57,261 bases of DNA from Pseudomonadota bacterium (GTDB lineage Bacteria > Pseudomonadota > Gammaproteobacteria > Steroidobacterales > Steroidobacteraceae), in NCBI GenBank assembly GCA_021822385.1, contig JAKARC010000014.1, positions 1 to 57,261 on the forward strand, read 5' to 3'. Every line of letters begins with the position of its first letter. The stretch's first letter is position 1. Shown here one piece after another: positions 23,807 to 33,768 of this stretch. The position numbers and the translations under genes are program-made. The notes beneath the pieces were generated by a model. That model did no database searches and was not told where the DNA came from. It saw only the letters and a program-made list of their open reading frames with translations.

Positions 23807-24343
23807 CTATTGCCGTTTTTGATCATTGTGTTTGTGCCGCTTCCATGTCCGTGCCGCCAATCGCGCATAGATGACTTTCTGTTCTCTACTGAGCACGCTG
23901 TAACTATCGAGGTGATATGGAACCATCTCCAACGCTAATCGCGTCTGCGCCTTTCCGATCCTGGTGATATCATCGTTCATGGTTGTCAGGGCTGGAGTTG
24001 CGACGGCTGCATCGCGCGCATATTCGTTGTACATTTTGTGCAAATCACCGTCTTCCGCGATCGTGCGCGCCGCCATCGCGTCTTTCAGGCGCTGTTCCTG
24101 CTTCAGCTGCCCCGCAGTCAAATGCAATGTGCGCCTGTTTTTCAGGATCCAGTAGGGCCCCGGATGATAGCGCTTGAAAAGCGTCGTAAATCCGAAGGAG
24201 TGGGCACGGAAATATTCCTGTGCCTGTTCTTTTTTGGCGGGGCTCATTTGCGCCAGGTGTACGCGTGAATTGTCGTGCGCGAGAAGGTTGCCGGACAGCA
24301 ACAGCGAAATGGCGAGAAACCCCAGAGAATGTGACGGATTCAT
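23807..24343 (-). CDS. Spy/CpxP-like periplasmic protein
   Basis: A 178-aa protein with an N-terminal signal peptide (SLGFLAISLLLSGNLLAHDN, cut after LLA). The mature part is helical and polar. LTAGQLKQEQRL and LSREQKVIYARL resemble the LTxxQ repeats of the Spy/CpxP/ZraP family, whose members are periplasmic chaperones or zinc sensors induced by envelope stress. The ATG at 24343 follows GGAGATAGCC, a good ribosome-binding site; an earlier in-frame start would bury it. The family assignment is by motif only. Confidence 0.6.
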   Translation of the reverse strand: MNPSHSLGFLAISLLLSGNLLAHDNSRVHLAQMSPAKKEQAQEYFRAHSFGFTTLFKRYHPGPYWILKNRRTLHLTAGQLKQEQRLKDAMAARTIAEDGDLHKMYNEYARDAAVATPALTTMNDDITRIGKAQTRLALEMVPYHLDSYSVLSREQKVIYARLAARTWKRHKHNDQKRQ

Positions 24344-25911
24344 GGCTATCTCCGTGATGAATACACAACACATCGCCGCTACGCGGAGTCAGTTCACTGC
24401 GCATTGGAACAGGCGAAAACAGAAGATCAGCGACGCACGTGAATCGCAAGCGTCTCGGTCCTGCCTGGGGAGGATCGCATAGCGATTGTTGCGGATCTGT
24501 GCGCTGACGTACTCACAGCGCGCTTTGTGCGCCAGTCTGTCGCTCCGGGCATCGCTGAGGAGCCAACAGGCAGGATGTCGTATGTGCAGGCTGGGTAGTA
24601 GCACGGGCCCTGCCGCAAGCGTGACTCTGGCCAGTGCCGGCCGGACCCGTTGCCGACGATCCTGGCGTACGAAAACCGATCGGTGACGTGCGCTTACGCC
24701 CACTCGTTCGAGCGCGCGCGGCGGCAGCGAGGGCAACTTCGACGGGCGTTGTCCGGTCTGCATCGACCCGTGGGCACACGCCCAGTTCTTCACAACGAGG
24801 TAGCCCGTTTCACCGACCATACTTATGCGGCTTGTCGGACTGACACGGATCCGGTGTTGTGGGCCCGAGCCACGGCGGACGGGTCCGAGCCGGGTTCCGA
24901 GAGCTTGGGTTCAAGTCACCCCCGACAGGCCCGATCGGCTGACTCCGGAGTTCGACGCCCGAGAACGCAGGGTCAATGTCATGCATCTGGTGCCGACTGG
25001 AGCTGACAGGTGCGGTCTTGAGTCGCTGCAAGCGTTCATCCCCTCGAGCACGCCAGTCGTGGGTGTGTGGATGCGCTGGAGCGAGGCGGAACCGATAGTG
25101 CGTGCACAGGATCACCTCCTGCGTGAGATTAGGTACGCTGCCCGCCCCTACGACCGTGACGGCGTGCAGTTCGAGACGCGCGTGAGCGTCGATTGCTCGA
25201 CGCTGCCGGCGCGGCGCTCCGACGCCAGGATCGACTTGCCGCATCGGCCAGGAATCCTACCCATGGTGGTGGAAGTGACGCTCAATGCGGGCATTCCATT
25301 CGGCTGTTACGGGCTGTCGCTGCACTACCCCGGCGCGCTCCGAGAGCGTCGCGTTGCCGGTGGCGAGCATCTCCGCTACCGTGAAGAGTCTGTTTTGGCG
25401 TGCTGGGCCGGCGCTCACTCGATCCTGTCCGGCTACTTAATCTCGGCGGTCTGCTGTTTGGACGTTCCGCCCTGCTCGTTGACAGCGGCGTGAAGCTGGT
25501 ACTGGTCCGCGAATCGCGGTTCTGCGGGATGCTCGGGTTTGCCTGCCTTGTCTCGCTGTTGCTGCGGTCGTGGTGCCGGGTGATGTTCTACGTTGGACAT
25601 TTCTTCGCGGCCGGTTCGGATCCGCCAAAGCGTGCGGCCTTCGATCGGCTCTGGCAGTATGAACACGTCCGGCGGGTATGACGCATCTTGACGCCGGTGC
25701 GAGGTCTGGTATTCGTTGAGGAAATTATGGTGCGTGTCGTATTGACCTATAGCGTCTCGCCGCCGATGGTTCTGGCGGTATCCCGCATCGTGCTGATCAT
25801 CGCGACGATACCGACCGCGCTGTGCACGCTCAGTTGTGCCGGGCGCGGTTTCGGGCGTGAGGTGAGCGTTATCGCATCGCGCGCCGCCGCAGCGAATTGG
25901 GTCGGCGCTGG
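24344..25911. other. 1.6-kb stretch with no recognisable gene
   Basis: Open frames on both strands here are short or translate to unfamiliar Arg/Ser-rich sequence lacking the codon bias of neighbours. A short hydrophilic frame at 25433-25600 is listed separately. No repeat ends, tRNA or phage gene was found. A gttcaagtc sequence near 24914 looks like a T-loop, but its stem does not pair. This may be decayed sequence. Confidence 0.5.
25433..25600 (-). CDS. Possible small hydrophilic protein
   Basis: A 55-aa frame starting MSNVEHHPAPRPQQQRD and ending KQQTAEIK. It is rich in Gln, Glu, Lys and Pro and lacks hydrophobic stretches. GAAGAA directly precedes the ATG and may serve as a ribosome-binding site. 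It is isolated in an otherwise non-coding stretch and resembles no family that I can name. It is reported because its composition looks more protein-like than the neighbouring shadow frames. Confidence 0.25.
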   Translation of the reverse strand: MSNVEHHPAPRPQQQRDKAGKPEHPAEPRFADQYQLHAAVNEQGGTSKQQTAEIK

Positions 25912-26511
25912 ATGACTGCGCACCCGCACTCGAGCGGACCCGGCGATGGGCCGCGCGTTCGTCTCGCCCCCCATCGCGATTCGGACGAAGGATCAGTGCA
26001 TCTCGTCGAAGTCCGGGCGGTGGCGTTGTGTCCGGACGTGATGGATGTCGAATTTACGCTGATCGGCGATCTGAGCGTCATCCGCATCCCTCCGTCCGGT
26101 CCCAGGCGTCGCGCCGAGGAGCTGTGGCGTCACACGTGCTTCGAGGCGTTCGTGCGCCGTGACGATGAACCCGGCTATCTCGAATTCAACTTCTCGCCGT
26201 CGGGCGCGTGGCAGGCGTATCAATTCAGCGGCTATCGCCAGGACCGGCAGCCGGCGGCGCTGCCGGCGCCGCCTGACCTCACCGTCCGACAGCCTGGGTC
26301 GGCGAGCCGCGCCGTCACCGCGCTCATCCTCGAGGCGCGGGTGCATCTGCCGGCGTCGTTTCGCACCGCTCCGGGCGGACTGCGCCTGGCCTTGAGCGCC
26401 GTGGTGGAGGCAGGAACGGGCACCCTGTCATACTGGGCACTGCGGCATGCGCCGGGGCGGCCGGATTTCCATCATCCGGACGCTTTCGCGCTCACGCTCG
26501 CGGGGAGTTGA
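25912..26511 (+). CDS. DOMON-like domain protein
   Basis: The 199-aa product matches a conserved proteobacterial family described as DOMON-like. Family signatures are ELWRHTCFEAFV, then GYLEFNFSPSGAWQAYQF near residue 90, LSAVVE, and the C-terminal LSYWALRHAPGRPDFHHPD. The DOMON fold usually binds haem or sugar, but the function of this cytoplasmic branch is unknown. The start at 25912 (MTAHPHSSG) is preferred over one five codons earlier. The NamZ-type gene begins 35 bp downstream on the same strand, so the two probably share a transcript. Confidence 0.8.
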   Translation: MTAHPHSSGPGDGPRVRLAPHRDSDEGSVHLVEVRAVALCPDVMDVEFTLIGDLSVIRIPPSGPRRRAEELWRHTCFEAFVRRDDEPGYLEFNFSPSGAWQAYQFSGYRQDRQPAALPAPPDLTVRQPGSASRAVTALILEARVHLPASFRTAPGGLRLALSAVVEAGTGTLSYWALRHAPGRPDFHHPDAFALTLAGS

Positions 26512-26546
26512 GTCCGTCCATCGCCCATCACCGGTCCTGACTGATC

Positions 26547-27752
26547 ATGAAATTCGGTATCGACCGCCTGCTCACCGAACCGGCCTTGCGCAGGCCGCTG
26601 GCGGACCGGCGCATTGCACTGCTCGCGCATCCGGCCTCGGTGACGCGGGCGCTGACGCACAGCCTCGATGCGCTGGCCGCACTCGGGCAGCTGCGCCTCA
26701 CGGCGGCCTTCGGCCCACAGCACGGACTGCGGGGTGACAAGCAGGACAACATGGTGGAATCGGCCGACTTCATCGATCCCGCCCACGGCATCCCTGTGTA
26801 CAGTCTATATGGTGAGGTGCGCCGGCCGACGGCGGCGATGATGGACACCTTTGATGTGCTGCTGGTGGATCTGCAGGATCTGGGCTGCCGGGTCTACACC
26901 TTCGTGACCACCCTGCGCTATGTGCTCGAGGCCTGCGCGCGGCATGGCAAGAGTGTGTGGGTGCTCGATCGCCCCAATCCGATCGGGCGGCCGGTGGAAG
27001 GTCTCAGCCTGCGTCCCGGCTGCGAAAGTTTCGTGGGCGCAGCCCCGATGCCGATGCGCCACGGGCTCACGCTGGGTGAACTTGCGCGTTGGTTCGTGCA
27101 GACGCTGCGGCTGGATGTGGACTGTCAGGTCGTCACCTTGGACGGCTGGGACCCGCATGCGGCGCCGGGTTACGGCTGGCCGCTCGGGACGCGCACCTGG
27201 ATCAATCCCAGCCCGAATGCCCCCAACGTGTTCATGGCGCGGTGCTACCCGGGCACCGTGATGCTCGAGGGGACCTCGCTCTCGGAAGGGCGCGGGACGA
27301 CCCGGCCGCTCGAACTGTTCGGGGCGCCCGATCTCGATGTCGCGGCACTGTTCGCGGAAATGCACGCGCTCGCGCCGGCGTGGCTGGCCGGCTGCCGGCC
27401 GCGCACGTGCTGGTTCGAACCGACGTTCCAGAAGCACGCCGGGACGCTGTGCGCGGGGCTGCACCTGCACGTCGAGGACCCGGGTCATTATGATCACCGA
27501 CGGTTCCGGCCGTGGCGGCTGGTGGCGCTGGCGTGCAAGGCGCTGCGGCGGATCCAGCCCGAGTATCCGCTGTGGCGCGACTTTCTCTACGAATACGAGC
27601 CGGATCGGCTAGCCATCGACGTCATCAACGGCAGTGATCTGCTGCGCCGCTGGGTCGATGACCCCGCGGCATCGGCGGCCGACCTCGATGCGCTCGCCAC
27701 AGCGGACGAAGAGGCCTGGCAGGACGAGCGGCGGCCCTTCTTGATATACTGA
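26547..27752 (+). CDS. DUF1343 / NamZ-type exo-beta-N-acetylmuramidase
   Basis: This 401-aa protein is a full-length DUF1343 member; the founding enzyme NamZ removes terminal N-acetylmuramic acid from peptidoglycan fragments. Conserved blocks include [53 protein letters not shown] and [16 protein letters not shown]. Several family members carry signal peptides, but this one starts directly at the catalytic domain (MKFGIDRLL), so it may act on muropeptides in the cytoplasm. Activity is inferred from the family. Confidence 0.85.
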   Translation: MKFGIDRLLTEPALRRPLADRRIALLAHPASVTRALTHSLDALAALGQLRLTAAFGPQHGLRGDKQDNMVESADFIDPAHGIPVYSLYGEVRRPTAAMMDTFDVLLVDLQDLGCRVYTFVTTLRYVLEACARHGKSVWVLDRPNPIGRPVEGLSLRPGCESFVGAAPMPMRHGLTLGELARWFVQTLRLDVDCQVVTLDGWDPHAAPGYGWPLGTRTWINPSPNAPNVFMARCYPGTVMLEGTSLSEGRGTTRPLELFGAPDLDVAALFAEMHALAPAWLAGCRPRTCWFEPTFQKHAGTLCAGLHLHVEDPGHYDHRRFRPWRLVALACKALRRIQPEYPLWRDFLYEYEPDRLAIDVINGSDLLRRWVDDPAASAADLDALATADEEAWQDERRPFLIY

Positions 27753-27831
27753 CAGACCGGAGTTCAGGAGCGCCGCAGCGTCCGCTGGGGGCGCGTGCTG
27801 CCGTCACGCTCGACGCCTTTGCCTGCGCGCG

Positions 27832-30012
27832 GTGAGCCGTCCCCAGCCGCAGGCGCTTGACTGCGTAGATATGCAGACCGCACACGACATCACCGGTTAC
27901 CGCAAGCATTGGGCCGCACGTTTCGGCACCGCACCTTTCCTGCCGATGTCGCGCGCCGAAATGGACGAACTCGGCTGGGACAGCTGTGATGTCATCCTGG
28001 TCACCGGCGATGCTTACGTGGACCTGCCGAGCTTCGGCATGGCTATCATTGGACGTGTGCTCGAGGGACAGGGTTTTCGCGTCGGGATCATTGCGCAGCC
28101 TGATTGGCACAGCCCCGCGCCGTTTGACGCGCTCGGCCGACCGAACCTTTTTTTCGGCATCACTGCCGGCAACATGGACTCGATGGTGAACCGGTATACG
28201 GCGGATCGCCGCGTGCGCAGCGACGATGCGTACACGCCGGGCGGCGCGGGCGGTCGCCGGCCCGACCGGTCGGTGATTGTGTACGCGCAACGCGTGCGCG
28301 AGGCGTTCAAGGACGTGCCGGTGGTGATCGGCGGCATCGAGGCGTCGCTGCGGCGCATCGCGCATTTCGATTACTGGTCGGAAAAAGTCCGCCGCTCCGT
28401 ATTGCTGGATGCCAAGGCAGACCTGCTCGTGTACGGTAATGGCGAGCGTCAGGTCTGCGAGATCGCACATCGGCTGGCCGCAGGCGAATCCATTCAGGAT
28501 CTGACCGACGTGCGCGGCACCGTCGTTGTGCGCAAGTCCCTGCCGCAGGGATGGATTGAGATCGACTCGACCCATCTCGATGCGCCGGGGCCGCGCGAGC
28601 CGCATCCGGACCCGTATGCCGACTCGCCCCAGCGCTCGCCCGGGACGCAGGCCGCGCCGCACGATGCCCGCGCCGACACCGTCGTGCGTTTCGTGCGGCG
28701 CGTCAAGAACACCGACCGCGAACGCAGCGTCATCCGCATGCCCGCCTACGAGCAGGTGGCGCGCGATCCGGTGCTCTATGCGCACGCTTCGCGCATCCTG
28801 CATCTTGAGTCGAACCCGGGCAATGCGCGCGCGCTCGTGCAGCGGCACGGTGACCTCGACGTGTGGCTGAACCCGCCGCCGATTCCGCTCACCACGGCGG
28901 AGTTGGATTGGGTGTATGAGCGGCCCTATCAGCGCCGTCCGCACCCCAGCTACGGCGCGGCCAACATTCCGGCCTACAAGATGATCCGTTTCTCGGTGGC
29001 GATCCAGCGCGGCTGTTTCGGCGGCTGCTCGTTCTGCTCGATCACCGAGCACGAGGGACGCATCATCCAGAGCCGCTCCGAGCAATCTGTGGTGCGTGAA
29101 GTCGAGGCGATCCGCGATCAGGTACCGGGTTTCACCGGTGTGATTTCCGATCTGGGCGGACCGACCGCCAACATGTATCGACTGGCCTGTCGCAGCCGCG
29201 AGATCGAAAGCGCGTGCCGGCGGCCCTCGTGCGTCTTCCCGGACATCTGCCCGAATCTGAATACCGATCACGCGCCGCTGATCCGGTTGTATCGACAGGT
29301 ACGGGCGCTGCCCGGCATCCGCAAGGTGCTGATCGCCTCCGGAGTCCGCTACGACCTTGCCGTCGAGTCGCCCGAATACGTCAAGGAACTCGCCCAGCAT
29401 CATACCGGCGGCTATCTCAAGATCGCGCCCGAGGCCATTTCCGAGAGCCCGCTCGCGCTGATGATGAAGCCCGGTATCGGCGCCTATGATCGCTTCAAGG
29501 CGCTGTTCGACCGCTTTTCACGCGAAGCCGGCAAGGAGCAGTACCTGATCCCATACTTCATCGCGGCCCACCCCGGCACGCGCGATGAAGATATGCTCGA
29601 GCTCGCGCTGTGGCTGAAGCGCAATGGCTTCCGGGCGGACCAGGTGCAGGCATTCCTGCCGGGGCCAATGGCGAGCGCCACCGCCATGTATCACTCCGGC
29701 AAGAACCCCTTGAAGCGGGTGCGCCGATCGGGCGGCGACGTACACGTGCCGAAGGGGTTGAAAGTACGCCGTTTGCACAAGGCCTTCCTGCGCTACCACG
29801 ATCCGAACAATTGGCCGCTGTTGCGCGAGGCATTGCGCCGCATGGGACGTGCGGATCTGATCGGCAGCGGCAAGGATCAGCTCGTGCCGGCGTATCAGCC
29901 GGCCGGAACCGGCGGCAGTGTGCGCGGTCCGGGCAGCGGTGTTCGGCGCTCGGGCACGTCGCGACCGTTCCGTACTCAACACACGGGCTTGCCGCGCACC
30001 CCGTCCCGATGA
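27832..30012 (+). CDS. ygiQ: YgiQ-family radical SAM protein
   Basis: The 726-aa protein aligns along its whole length with the YgiQ family. The N-terminal domain starts [20 protein letters not shown] and continues [20 protein letters not shown]. The radical SAM domain has the cluster-binding [16 protein letters not shown] (CxxxCxxC) near residue 400. The C-terminal extension is Arg/Ser/Gly-rich and poorly conserved. The biochemical role of the family is not established. The GTG at 27832 gives the longest form; ATG at 27871 is an equally plausible start closer to the conserved region. Confidence 0.9.
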   Translation: MSRPQPQALDCVDMQTAHDITGYRKHWAARFGTAPFLPMSRAEMDELGWDSCDVILVTGDAYVDLPSFGMAIIGRVLEGQGFRVGIIAQPDWHSPAPFDALGRPNLFFGITAGNMDSMVNRYTADRRVRSDDAYTPGGAGGRRPDRSVIVYAQRVREAFKDVPVVIGGIEASLRRIAHFDYWSEKVRRSVLLDAKADLLVYGNGERQVCEIAHRLAAGESIQDLTDVRGTVVVRKSLPQGWIEIDSTHLDAPGPREPHPDPYADSPQRSPGTQAAPHDARADTVVRFVRRVKNTDRERSVIRMPAYEQVARDPVLYAHASRILHLESNPGNARALVQRHGDLDVWLNPPPIPLTTAELDWVYERPYQRRPHPSYGAANIPAYKMIRFSVAIQRGCFGGCSFCSITEHEGRIIQSRSEQSVVREVEAIRDQVPGFTGVISDLGGPTANMYRLACRSREIESACRRPSCVFPDICPNLNTDHAPLIRLYRQVRALPGIRKVLIASGVRYDLAVESPEYVKELAQHHTGGYLKIAPEAISESPLALMMKPGIGAYDRFKALFDRFSREAGKEQYLIPYFIAAHPGTRDEDMLELALWLKRNGFRADQVQAFLPGPMASATAMYHSGKNPLKRVRRSGGDVHVPKGLKVRRLHKAFLRYHDPNNWPLLREALRRMGRADLIGSGKDQLVPAYQPAGTGGSVRGPGSGVRRSGTSRPFRTQHTGLPRTPSR

Positions 30013-30109
30013 GTCCGCCGCAGCCGCGACGAGAGTCTCCGGGCGCGTGCGCGAGGTTCGCGCCGCGGATGAGTCTGGCTCGGGCAAAGGATGTCTGCGG
30101 GGAGGAACC

Positions 30110-30577
30110 ATGAACGATAACTTGTTGACGCTGCGGGTGGCGCTCGCGAGCGATGCGCCGGCGCTGGCCGAGCTCAGCGCCGAGCTCGGCTATCGAGTCG
30201 ATGCCGAGACGATGCGGCGGCGCGTGATTGCGCTCGGCGACCGGCCGGATCAGGCGGTTGTCGTGGCCGAACGCGAGACCGCGCTCGCGGAGCACAGCCG
30301 CGGTGTCGTGGGTTGGATTCATGTCGGTCGAACCGTTTCGCTCGAAGGCGGCGAGGCTGCGGAGATTTACGGGCTGGTCGTGCGTGCCGACACCCGTCGC
30401 GCCGGTGTGGGGCGGCAGTTGGTGCGGTACGCGCAAGAGTGGGGCCGGACGCAGGGTCTGGAGCGGATCGTCGTGCGCTCGAATGCGCTGCGCACGGACC
30501 CGCATTTCTTTTATCCGGCGCTCGATTACGTGCTCGCCAAGACGCAGCGTGTATACGTCAAGCCGCTGGGGCAGTAG
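30110..30577 (+). CDS. GNAT-family N-acetyltransferase
   Basis: A 155-aa single-domain acetyltransferase. The acetyl-CoA site is visible as LVVRADTRRAGVGRQLVRYA (motif A, RxxGxG/A) near residue 100, followed by the beta-strand RIVVRSNALRTDPHFFY and a C-terminal YVLAKTQRVYVKPL. The substrate is unknown. The ATG at 30110 follows GGAGGAACC, the strongest ribosome-binding site in the area, and excludes a long upstream open frame that overlaps ygiQ. It stands 97 bases after ygiQ and could be co-transcribed with it. Confidence 0.85.
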   Translation: MNDNLLTLRVALASDAPALAELSAELGYRVDAETMRRRVIALGDRPDQAVVVAERETALAEHSRGVVGWIHVGRTVSLEGGEAAEIYGLVVRADTRRAGVGRQLVRYAQEWGRTQGLERIVVRSNALRTDPHFFYPALDYVLAKTQRVYVKPLGQ

Positions 30578-30824
30578 CGCGTATTATCCGGCGCTGGCGG
30601 TTCGAGCGGGGTCACCCTTGAGCCGCGCCCGGGCAGACGCGGCAAGAGTGCAACAGCCGCAAACGTGATTCGGTGCGACGGGCCCAAGTGGCTGTCGATG
30701 CGGATCTTAAGCAGAATTGGCGGGGCCGCCTGCATTGCGCCCCTTGGACTCGCCCGCATGTGTTCGGCAAATGCCAAACCTTGTATAGTGCGGCGCCTAA
30801 GAACCATAAGAAGAGGGTCTGTCA

Positions 30825-31511
30825 ATGCAGAAGTTTCTGTCCTTCGTCTTCTGTGTCGCGGCCATGGTTGCCGGTCCGTCCGCCTTTGCCAATCTGCTCG
30901 TCAATGGGGACTTTACTCAAGGCGCACCTCAGTCCGGGTGCGCACCTGGAGTGACCTCATTTCCGGGCTGGACAGTCACGAGTGGAAACGTTGACCTCGA
31001 TTCCGCAGCCGCAGGCTGTTCCGGGATTGCGCCCGTTGTCGGCAGTTATTTCGTTGATCTCACCGGGTCATTCGCTCCTTATGAGAACGACGTGGGCACG
31101 ATCATGCAGACATTCACGACCATTCCACGCACCGAGTACAGCGTGAGCTTCTATTTTGGTGGCAACCCGCAGTGGCAGTATCTGCCCGAGTATCCAAACG
31201 ACAGCCCGATCAAGGCCATGAATGTCCTGATCAACGGCTCCGTCGTGGGACATTACAGCGTGAACACGACTGGAGTGGCACCGACGGATGCGCAATGGAC
31301 ACCGGAGACGTTCGATTTCATGGCGACCGGGTCGACCACGGCTCTGAGCTTCGCGAGCCTGAACGGGATGCGTTCGCCGTCGGATTTTGGCCCGCTTCTG
31401 GACGGTGTTGACGTGAACAGCGTTCCGGAGCCGGGCACGATGGGCTTGATGGGCGTGGGTCTGCTCGCCGTCGCGGCTTGGTCACTGCGCAGACGACGGG
31501 TATCAGCGTAG
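30825..31511 (+). CDS. PEP-CTERM-sorted DUF642-like secreted protein
   Basis: A 228-aa exported protein. It has a signal peptide (FLSFVFCVAAMVAGPSAFA), then NLLVNGDFTQG and a beta-rich domain of DUF642 or choice-of-anchor type (FPGWTVTSGNVDL). The C-terminal sorting signal VPEPGTMGLMGVGLLAVAAW ends in RRRR. Such signals are processed by exosortase, and carriers are linked to exopolysaccharide and biofilm surfaces. No exosortase gene is in the window. A TATAGT at 30784 is a likely -10 box, but the -35 region is poor. It is monocistronic. Confidence 0.88.
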   Translation: MQKFLSFVFCVAAMVAGPSAFANLLVNGDFTQGAPQSGCAPGVTSFPGWTVTSGNVDLDSAAAGCSGIAPVVGSYFVDLTGSFAPYENDVGTIMQTFTTIPRTEYSVSFYFGGNPQWQYLPEYPNDSPIKAMNVLINGSVVGHYSVNTTGVAPTDAQWTPETFDFMATGSTTALSFASLNGMRSPSDFGPLLDGVDVNSVPEPGTMGLMGVGLLAVAAWSLRRRRVSA

Positions 31512-31623
31512 GATCTGCTGGGCATGGCGGGCGCCGCCGGCCCGCCGCACAGCGCAGAGGCTGTGGTTGCGATGCCATTCGGTCAGTGCCGAATGGCTTG
31601 TCCGCGCGGCGCGCGAGAGGATA

Positions 31624-32973
31624 ATGCGTCAATCTATGAGAGCGCTGCTGCCCGCGCTGATGCTGTGCCTCGCAGGAGGGTTCGCAACGGTCCGGGCGAC
31701 CGTGCCCGCAGCGCCCGCGAGGCCTGTGGCCATCGGGCTCGATCTGAGCGGTGCCATTGGACCGGCGAGTGCGCGCTATGTGGTGCGCGGCCTGCACACG
31801 GCCGCCCGACGCGGCAGCCCCTTCGTCATTCTGCAGATCGATACGCCGGGGGGGCTCGAGAGCTCGATGCGCCAGATCGTCAAGGCAATCCTCGCCATGC
31901 CGGTGCCGGTCATCGGCTACGTGGCGCCGGAGGGGGCGCGTGCGGCGAGCGCGGGCACATACATTTTGTATGCCTGTCCGCTGGCCGCCATGGCTCCAGC
32001 CACAAATCTCGGTGCGGCAACGCCGGTCAGTCTCGGCGGCGGGACTCCCGCTGCGCCGACGCGGCATTCTGCGTCCGCGCGACCGATGAGTGCTGAGCAG
32101 CTTAAAATCCTTAATGATTCAGTGGCCTACATTCGCGCTCTGGCCGAGCTGCGGGGGCGGAATGTCCACTGGGCGCAACAGGCGGTGCGGGGCGCAGCGA
32201 GCCTCCCGGCGATGGATGCGCTGCATGCGCACGTCATCAACCTGATTGCGCCCGATGTGACGAGCCTGCTCACGCAGTTGAACGGCCGCACGGTAAGAGT
32301 CAACGGACGCACCGAGACGCTCGACACCACGGGGGTCCGTGTCCTGTGGCTGCGGCCTGGCTGGCGCACGCGCATGCTCGCGGTCATCACCGATCCGATG
32401 ATCGCCTACGGGCTGCTGCTGATCGGCATCGGCGGGCTGATCTTCGAGGGCTTTCATCCGGGCGGCGTCCTGCCCGGTGTGGTCGGCGTTCTTGCGTTGC
32501 TCGTGGCACTGTTCGCCTTCCAGTTGTTGCCCACGAATTTCGCCGGACTTGCGCTGATCGTCGTGGGTGTCGCAATGATGGCCGGGGAGTTCTTCCTGCC
32601 GACCTATGGCTCCCTCGGACTCGGCGGCCTGATCGGGTTCGTCGTGGGCTCGCTCATTCTCTTCGATGGGGGAGGACCGGGGCTGGCGATCAACCGTGCC
32701 GTAATCGGCGGGATCGCAACCGTGTGGGGCCTGGTCATTCTCGGCATCGTGTATCTGGCAACGCGTGCGCTGCGCCAGCCGCAAGCAAGCGGACTGCAAG
32801 CGATGATCGGCGGGACCGTGGAAGCACAGGAAGACATCACGGGTGGCGGTACGGGCCGGGTCCGCTACGGTGGCGAGCTCTGGCGTGCCGTCACCGCATC
32901 GCCCTTGCAGCGGGGCCAGCGCGCGCGCATCGTGAAGGTCGAGGGTCTGCAGCTGTGGATCGAGCCGTTGTGA
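31624..32973 (+). CDS. NfeD-family membrane serine protease (ClpP-class)
   Basis: The 449-aa product has a signal peptide, then a ClpP/SppA-like protease domain (QIDTPGGLESSMRQIV; the nucleophile is in AASAGTYILYA). The catalytic Lys is in LKILNDSVAYIRALAE. Four or five transmembrane helices lie between about 255 and 370, and a C-terminal OB-fold NfeD domain (GGTVEAQEDITGGGTGRVRYGGELW) ends the protein. NfeD partners with slipins and is thought to cleave stomatin-like substrates. The ATG at 31624 follows GAGAGGATA and starts the signal peptide. The slipin gene follows after 25 bp, the standard pairing. Confidence 0.92.
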   Translation: MRQSMRALLPALMLCLAGGFATVRATVPAAPARPVAIGLDLSGAIGPASARYVVRGLHTAARRGSPFVILQIDTPGGLESSMRQIVKAILAMPVPVIGYVAPEGARAASAGTYILYACPLAAMAPATNLGAATPVSLGGGTPAAPTRHSASARPMSAEQLKILNDSVAYIRALAELRGRNVHWAQQAVRGAASLPAMDALHAHVINLIAPDVTSLLTQLNGRTVRVNGRTETLDTTGVRVLWLRPGWRTRMLAVITDPMIAYGLLLIGIGGLIFEGFHPGGVLPGVVGVLALLVALFAFQLLPTNFAGLALIVVGVAMMAGEFFLPTYGSLGLGGLIGFVVGSLILFDGGGPGLAINRAVIGGIATVWGLVILGIVYLATRALRQPQASGLQAMIGGTVEAQEDITGGGTGRVRYGGELWRAVTASPLQRGQRARIVKVEGLQLWIEPL

Positions 32974-32998
32974 CCGGCGGCACCGCCGGGAGGGTCTC

Positions 32999-33763
32999 AT
33001 GCCAATCTTTCTGATCGTCGTCATCGTGCTGATCGCTTTGCTCGTGATCAGCTCCGTGCGGGTGCTGAACGAATACGAGCGGGCCGTCATGTTCACGCTC
33101 GGCCGCTTCACCGGCGTACGTGGACCGGGTCTCATCATCCTGTGGCCGGTGATCCAGCGCATGAGCAAGGTGGATCTGCGCGTGATCGTGCTCAACATTC
33201 CGAAGCAGGATGTCATCACGCGCGATAACGTGTCAGTGAAAGTGAATGCGGTGGTGTACTTCCGCATCGTCGATCCGAGCAAGGCCATCATCCAGGTCGC
33301 CAATGCCTGGGATGCGACCAGTCAGGTGGCGCAGACGACGCTGCGCTCGGTGCTCGGCCAGCATGAGATGGATGAGTTGCTTTCGCAGCGCGACAAGATG
33401 AATGCGGACATCCAGCTCATCCTCGACGCGAGCACGGAATCCTGGGGCGTAAAGGTCACCAGTGTGGAGCTGAAGGACATCGACCTCGACGACAACATGG
33501 TGCGCGCCATGGCGCGTCAGGCCGAAGCCGAGCGCAATCGGCGCGCCAAGGTCATCAATGCCCAGGGCGAGCTGCAGGCCGCGCAGACGCTGGCCGAAGC
33601 AGCCAAGACCCTGGCACAGCAATCGAGCGCCATGCAGTTGCGCTATCTCGAGACCCTGGCCGACATCGCGCACGACAAGTCGCAGCTCATCATCTTTCCG
33701 CTGCCGCTCGATCTGATCGGACCCCTGCTCAACCGCGGGGCCGCGCCGCCGGGCGTGGGCTGA
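32999..33763 (+). CDS. Slipin (stomatin/SPFH-domain membrane protein)
   Basis: A 254-aa member of the SPFH family. A single N-terminal membrane helix (FLIVVIVLIALLVISSV) is followed by the SPFH/band-7 domain (LNEYERAVMFTLGRFTGVRGPG; QDVITRDNVSVKVNAVVYFRI). The C-terminal coiled coil (RQAEAERNRRAKVINAQGEL, AAQTLAEAAKTLAQ) ends in ELI-like hydrophobics. It is the partner of the upstream NfeD protease and organises membrane microdomains. GGGAGGG just before the ATG gives a strong ribosome-binding site. The DUF423 gene starts 5 bp downstream. Confidence 0.93.
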   Translation: MPIFLIVVIVLIALLVISSVRVLNEYERAVMFTLGRFTGVRGPGLIILWPVIQRMSKVDLRVIVLNIPKQDVITRDNVSVKVNAVVYFRIVDPSKAIIQVANAWDATSQVAQTTLRSVLGQHEMDELLSQRDKMNADIQLILDASTESWGVKVTSVELKDIDLDDNMVRAMARQAEAERNRRAKVINAQGELQAAQTLAEAAKTLAQQSSAMQLRYLETLADIAHDKSQLIIFPLPLDLIGPLLNRGAAPPGVG

Positions 33764-33768
33764 ACGCG

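Noticed and set aside
24890-24935. Possible tRNA: gttcaagtc resembles a T-loop
   Set aside because: The flanking bases do not form a five-pair T-stem, and no acceptor or anticodon arm could be found.
24825-25493. 222-codon plus-strand frame
   Set aside because: No domain, signal or codon-bias support; a similarly long frame exists on the opposite strand.
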